Positions 63,494 to 63,968 of a stretch of DNA of 63,968 nucleotides are shown here, in pieces. How positions within the stretch are numbered: position 1 is the stretch's first letter; each line of letters opens with the position of its first letter. Source of the DNA: Alphaproteobacteria bacterium. GTDB taxonomy: Bacteria > Pseudomonadota > Alphaproteobacteria > UBA2966. The stretch is from contig JAGWAU010000051.1 of NCBI GenBank assembly GCA_021296255.1, positions 1-63,968 on the forward strand, read 5' to 3'. The translations under genes and the position numbers were made by a program. The notes under the pieces were generated by a model, which worked only from the letters and a program-made list of their open reading frames with translations, had not been told where the DNA came from and ran no database searches.

Positions 63494-63968
63494 TCAGGCG
63501 ATCAAATCCGTGCACATGGTATCCGCACCCAGCGCGAAGTCGCTCGGAACCACGGACTGCTCCTTCAGTTCCGCTACGACCACCGACAGGAATGCCTCGT
63601 CGACGGTCGTGTCGGAGGTCCAATTGGGTGTATCCCGCCGGATCGCACGTTCGATGTCTTCTGCGAGAAATTCCGGGAATTTCCCGTCCAGAACCTCGGC
63701 GGCCTCGTCCATGTGGTCCATCGCGTACCGGACGCAGCGTGCGTAGTCCCGCACTAGGTGCGCGACCAGCTCGGGCTCGCTTTCCAGCAACCGTCGGCGT
63801 GCGTAGACGCAGATACCGAAGTTTGAGGGGTTGATCACCTCGCGGCCCTCGATCAACACTCGCCATCCGTGGGCGCGCTCCGCGTAGCTGACATGGGGTT
63901 CGCACAGTACCGCCGCCGCGAGGTCTCCAGCCCCGAGCTCGTCTGTGATGCGCGTGTAGTTTTCGAGG
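63494..63968 (-). CDS. ABC transporter substrate-binding protein (NMT1/SsuA-like), 5' partial
   Basis: The frame is open to the window edge, giving 157 codons of the C-terminal part. AVLCEPHVSYAERAHGWRVLIEGREVINPSNFGICVYARRRLLESEPELVAHLVRDY fits the second lobe of NMT1/THI5-like periplasmic binding proteins for organic ions such as taurine, nitrate or thiamine precursors. The signal peptide is outside the window. Its stop lies 27 bases upstream of the Rieske oxygenase start (63466), so they form an uptake-and-oxidation unit. The substrate is unknown. Confidence 0.75.
   Translation of the reverse strand, partial: LENYTRITDELGAGDLAAAVLCEPHVSYAERAHGWRVLIEGREVINPSNFGICVYARRRLLESEPELVAHLVRDYARCVRYAMDHMDEAAEVLDGKFPEFLAEDIERAIRRDTPNWTSDTTVDEAFLSVVVAELKEQSVVPSDFALGADTMCTDLIA

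Overview
The window is high-GC chromosomal DNA from an alphaproteobacterium. The evidence is a PopZ-like polar organizer, an Irr-type Fur regulator with a triple-His motif, the run dgt-argS-SPOR-nagZ-site-2 protease-scpA-scpB-tatABC, a CtrA-like box, and many CoA-transferase, SDR and Rieske catabolic genes typical of Rhodospirillales-like soil or marine lineages. No rRNA, CRISPR array or plasmid origin was seen, and the species cannot be named from this sequence.

Layout. 1-5 kb: a catabolic cluster with a linalool dehydratase/isomerase-like enzyme (cut by the window edge), an acetamidase/formamidase-family protein, an SDR and a DapA-family aldolase, ending in an IS110 remnant. 5.4-8.2 kb: irr and katG, with an Irr-type box just upstream of a good katG promoter. 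8.6 kb: tRNA-Asn. 14.0-8.8 kb (minus): TauE-like exporter, FAD oxidoreductase, SDR, enoyl-CoA hydratase and CaiB/BaiF CoA-transferase. 16.4-14.3 kb (minus): a frameshifted DUF898 membrane protein and an M48 protease. 16.67-26.33 kb: an integrated phage-satellite-like element with its own replication, packaging and capsid genes but no tail or lysis genes, sitting in the 3' end of tRNA-Cys and flanked by a 16-bp direct repeat. 26.6-32.2 kb: pcm, tolC, popZ, valS. 32.4-46 kb: transporters, hydrolases, a CoA-transferase with an AcuI-like reductase, lpxB, ChaC-like, Gfo/Idh, DUF1028, putative molybdenum carrier, RidA and IlvD-family genes. 46.4-51.9 kb: an MFS pump, an unusual GcvT-SHMT fusion, xthA and erpA. 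51.9-62.2 kb: the conserved housekeeping run through tatC. 62.3-64 kb (minus): a Rieske oxygenase and a partial substrate-binding protein.

The strongest novel signal is at the left edge. The linalool dehydratase/isomerase-like gene has one in-frame TGA exactly where the family has its second catalytic cysteine. A hairpin with a GGTCT apical loop follows at 19-23 nt after the TGA, which is the geometry of the E. coli fdhF selenocysteine insertion element as I recall it. This suggests an undescribed selenoprotein form of the family. Second is the roughly 9.7-kb capsid-encoding, tail-less satellite, whose replication gene carries iteron-like repeats inside its coding sequence in the manner of lambda O. 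Third is the single-chain fusion of aminomethyltransferase and serine hydroxymethyltransferase. Three genes (DUF898, terminase, head-tail connector) each need one extra base removed from a homopolymer run, so either decay or a sequencing artefact affects this window.
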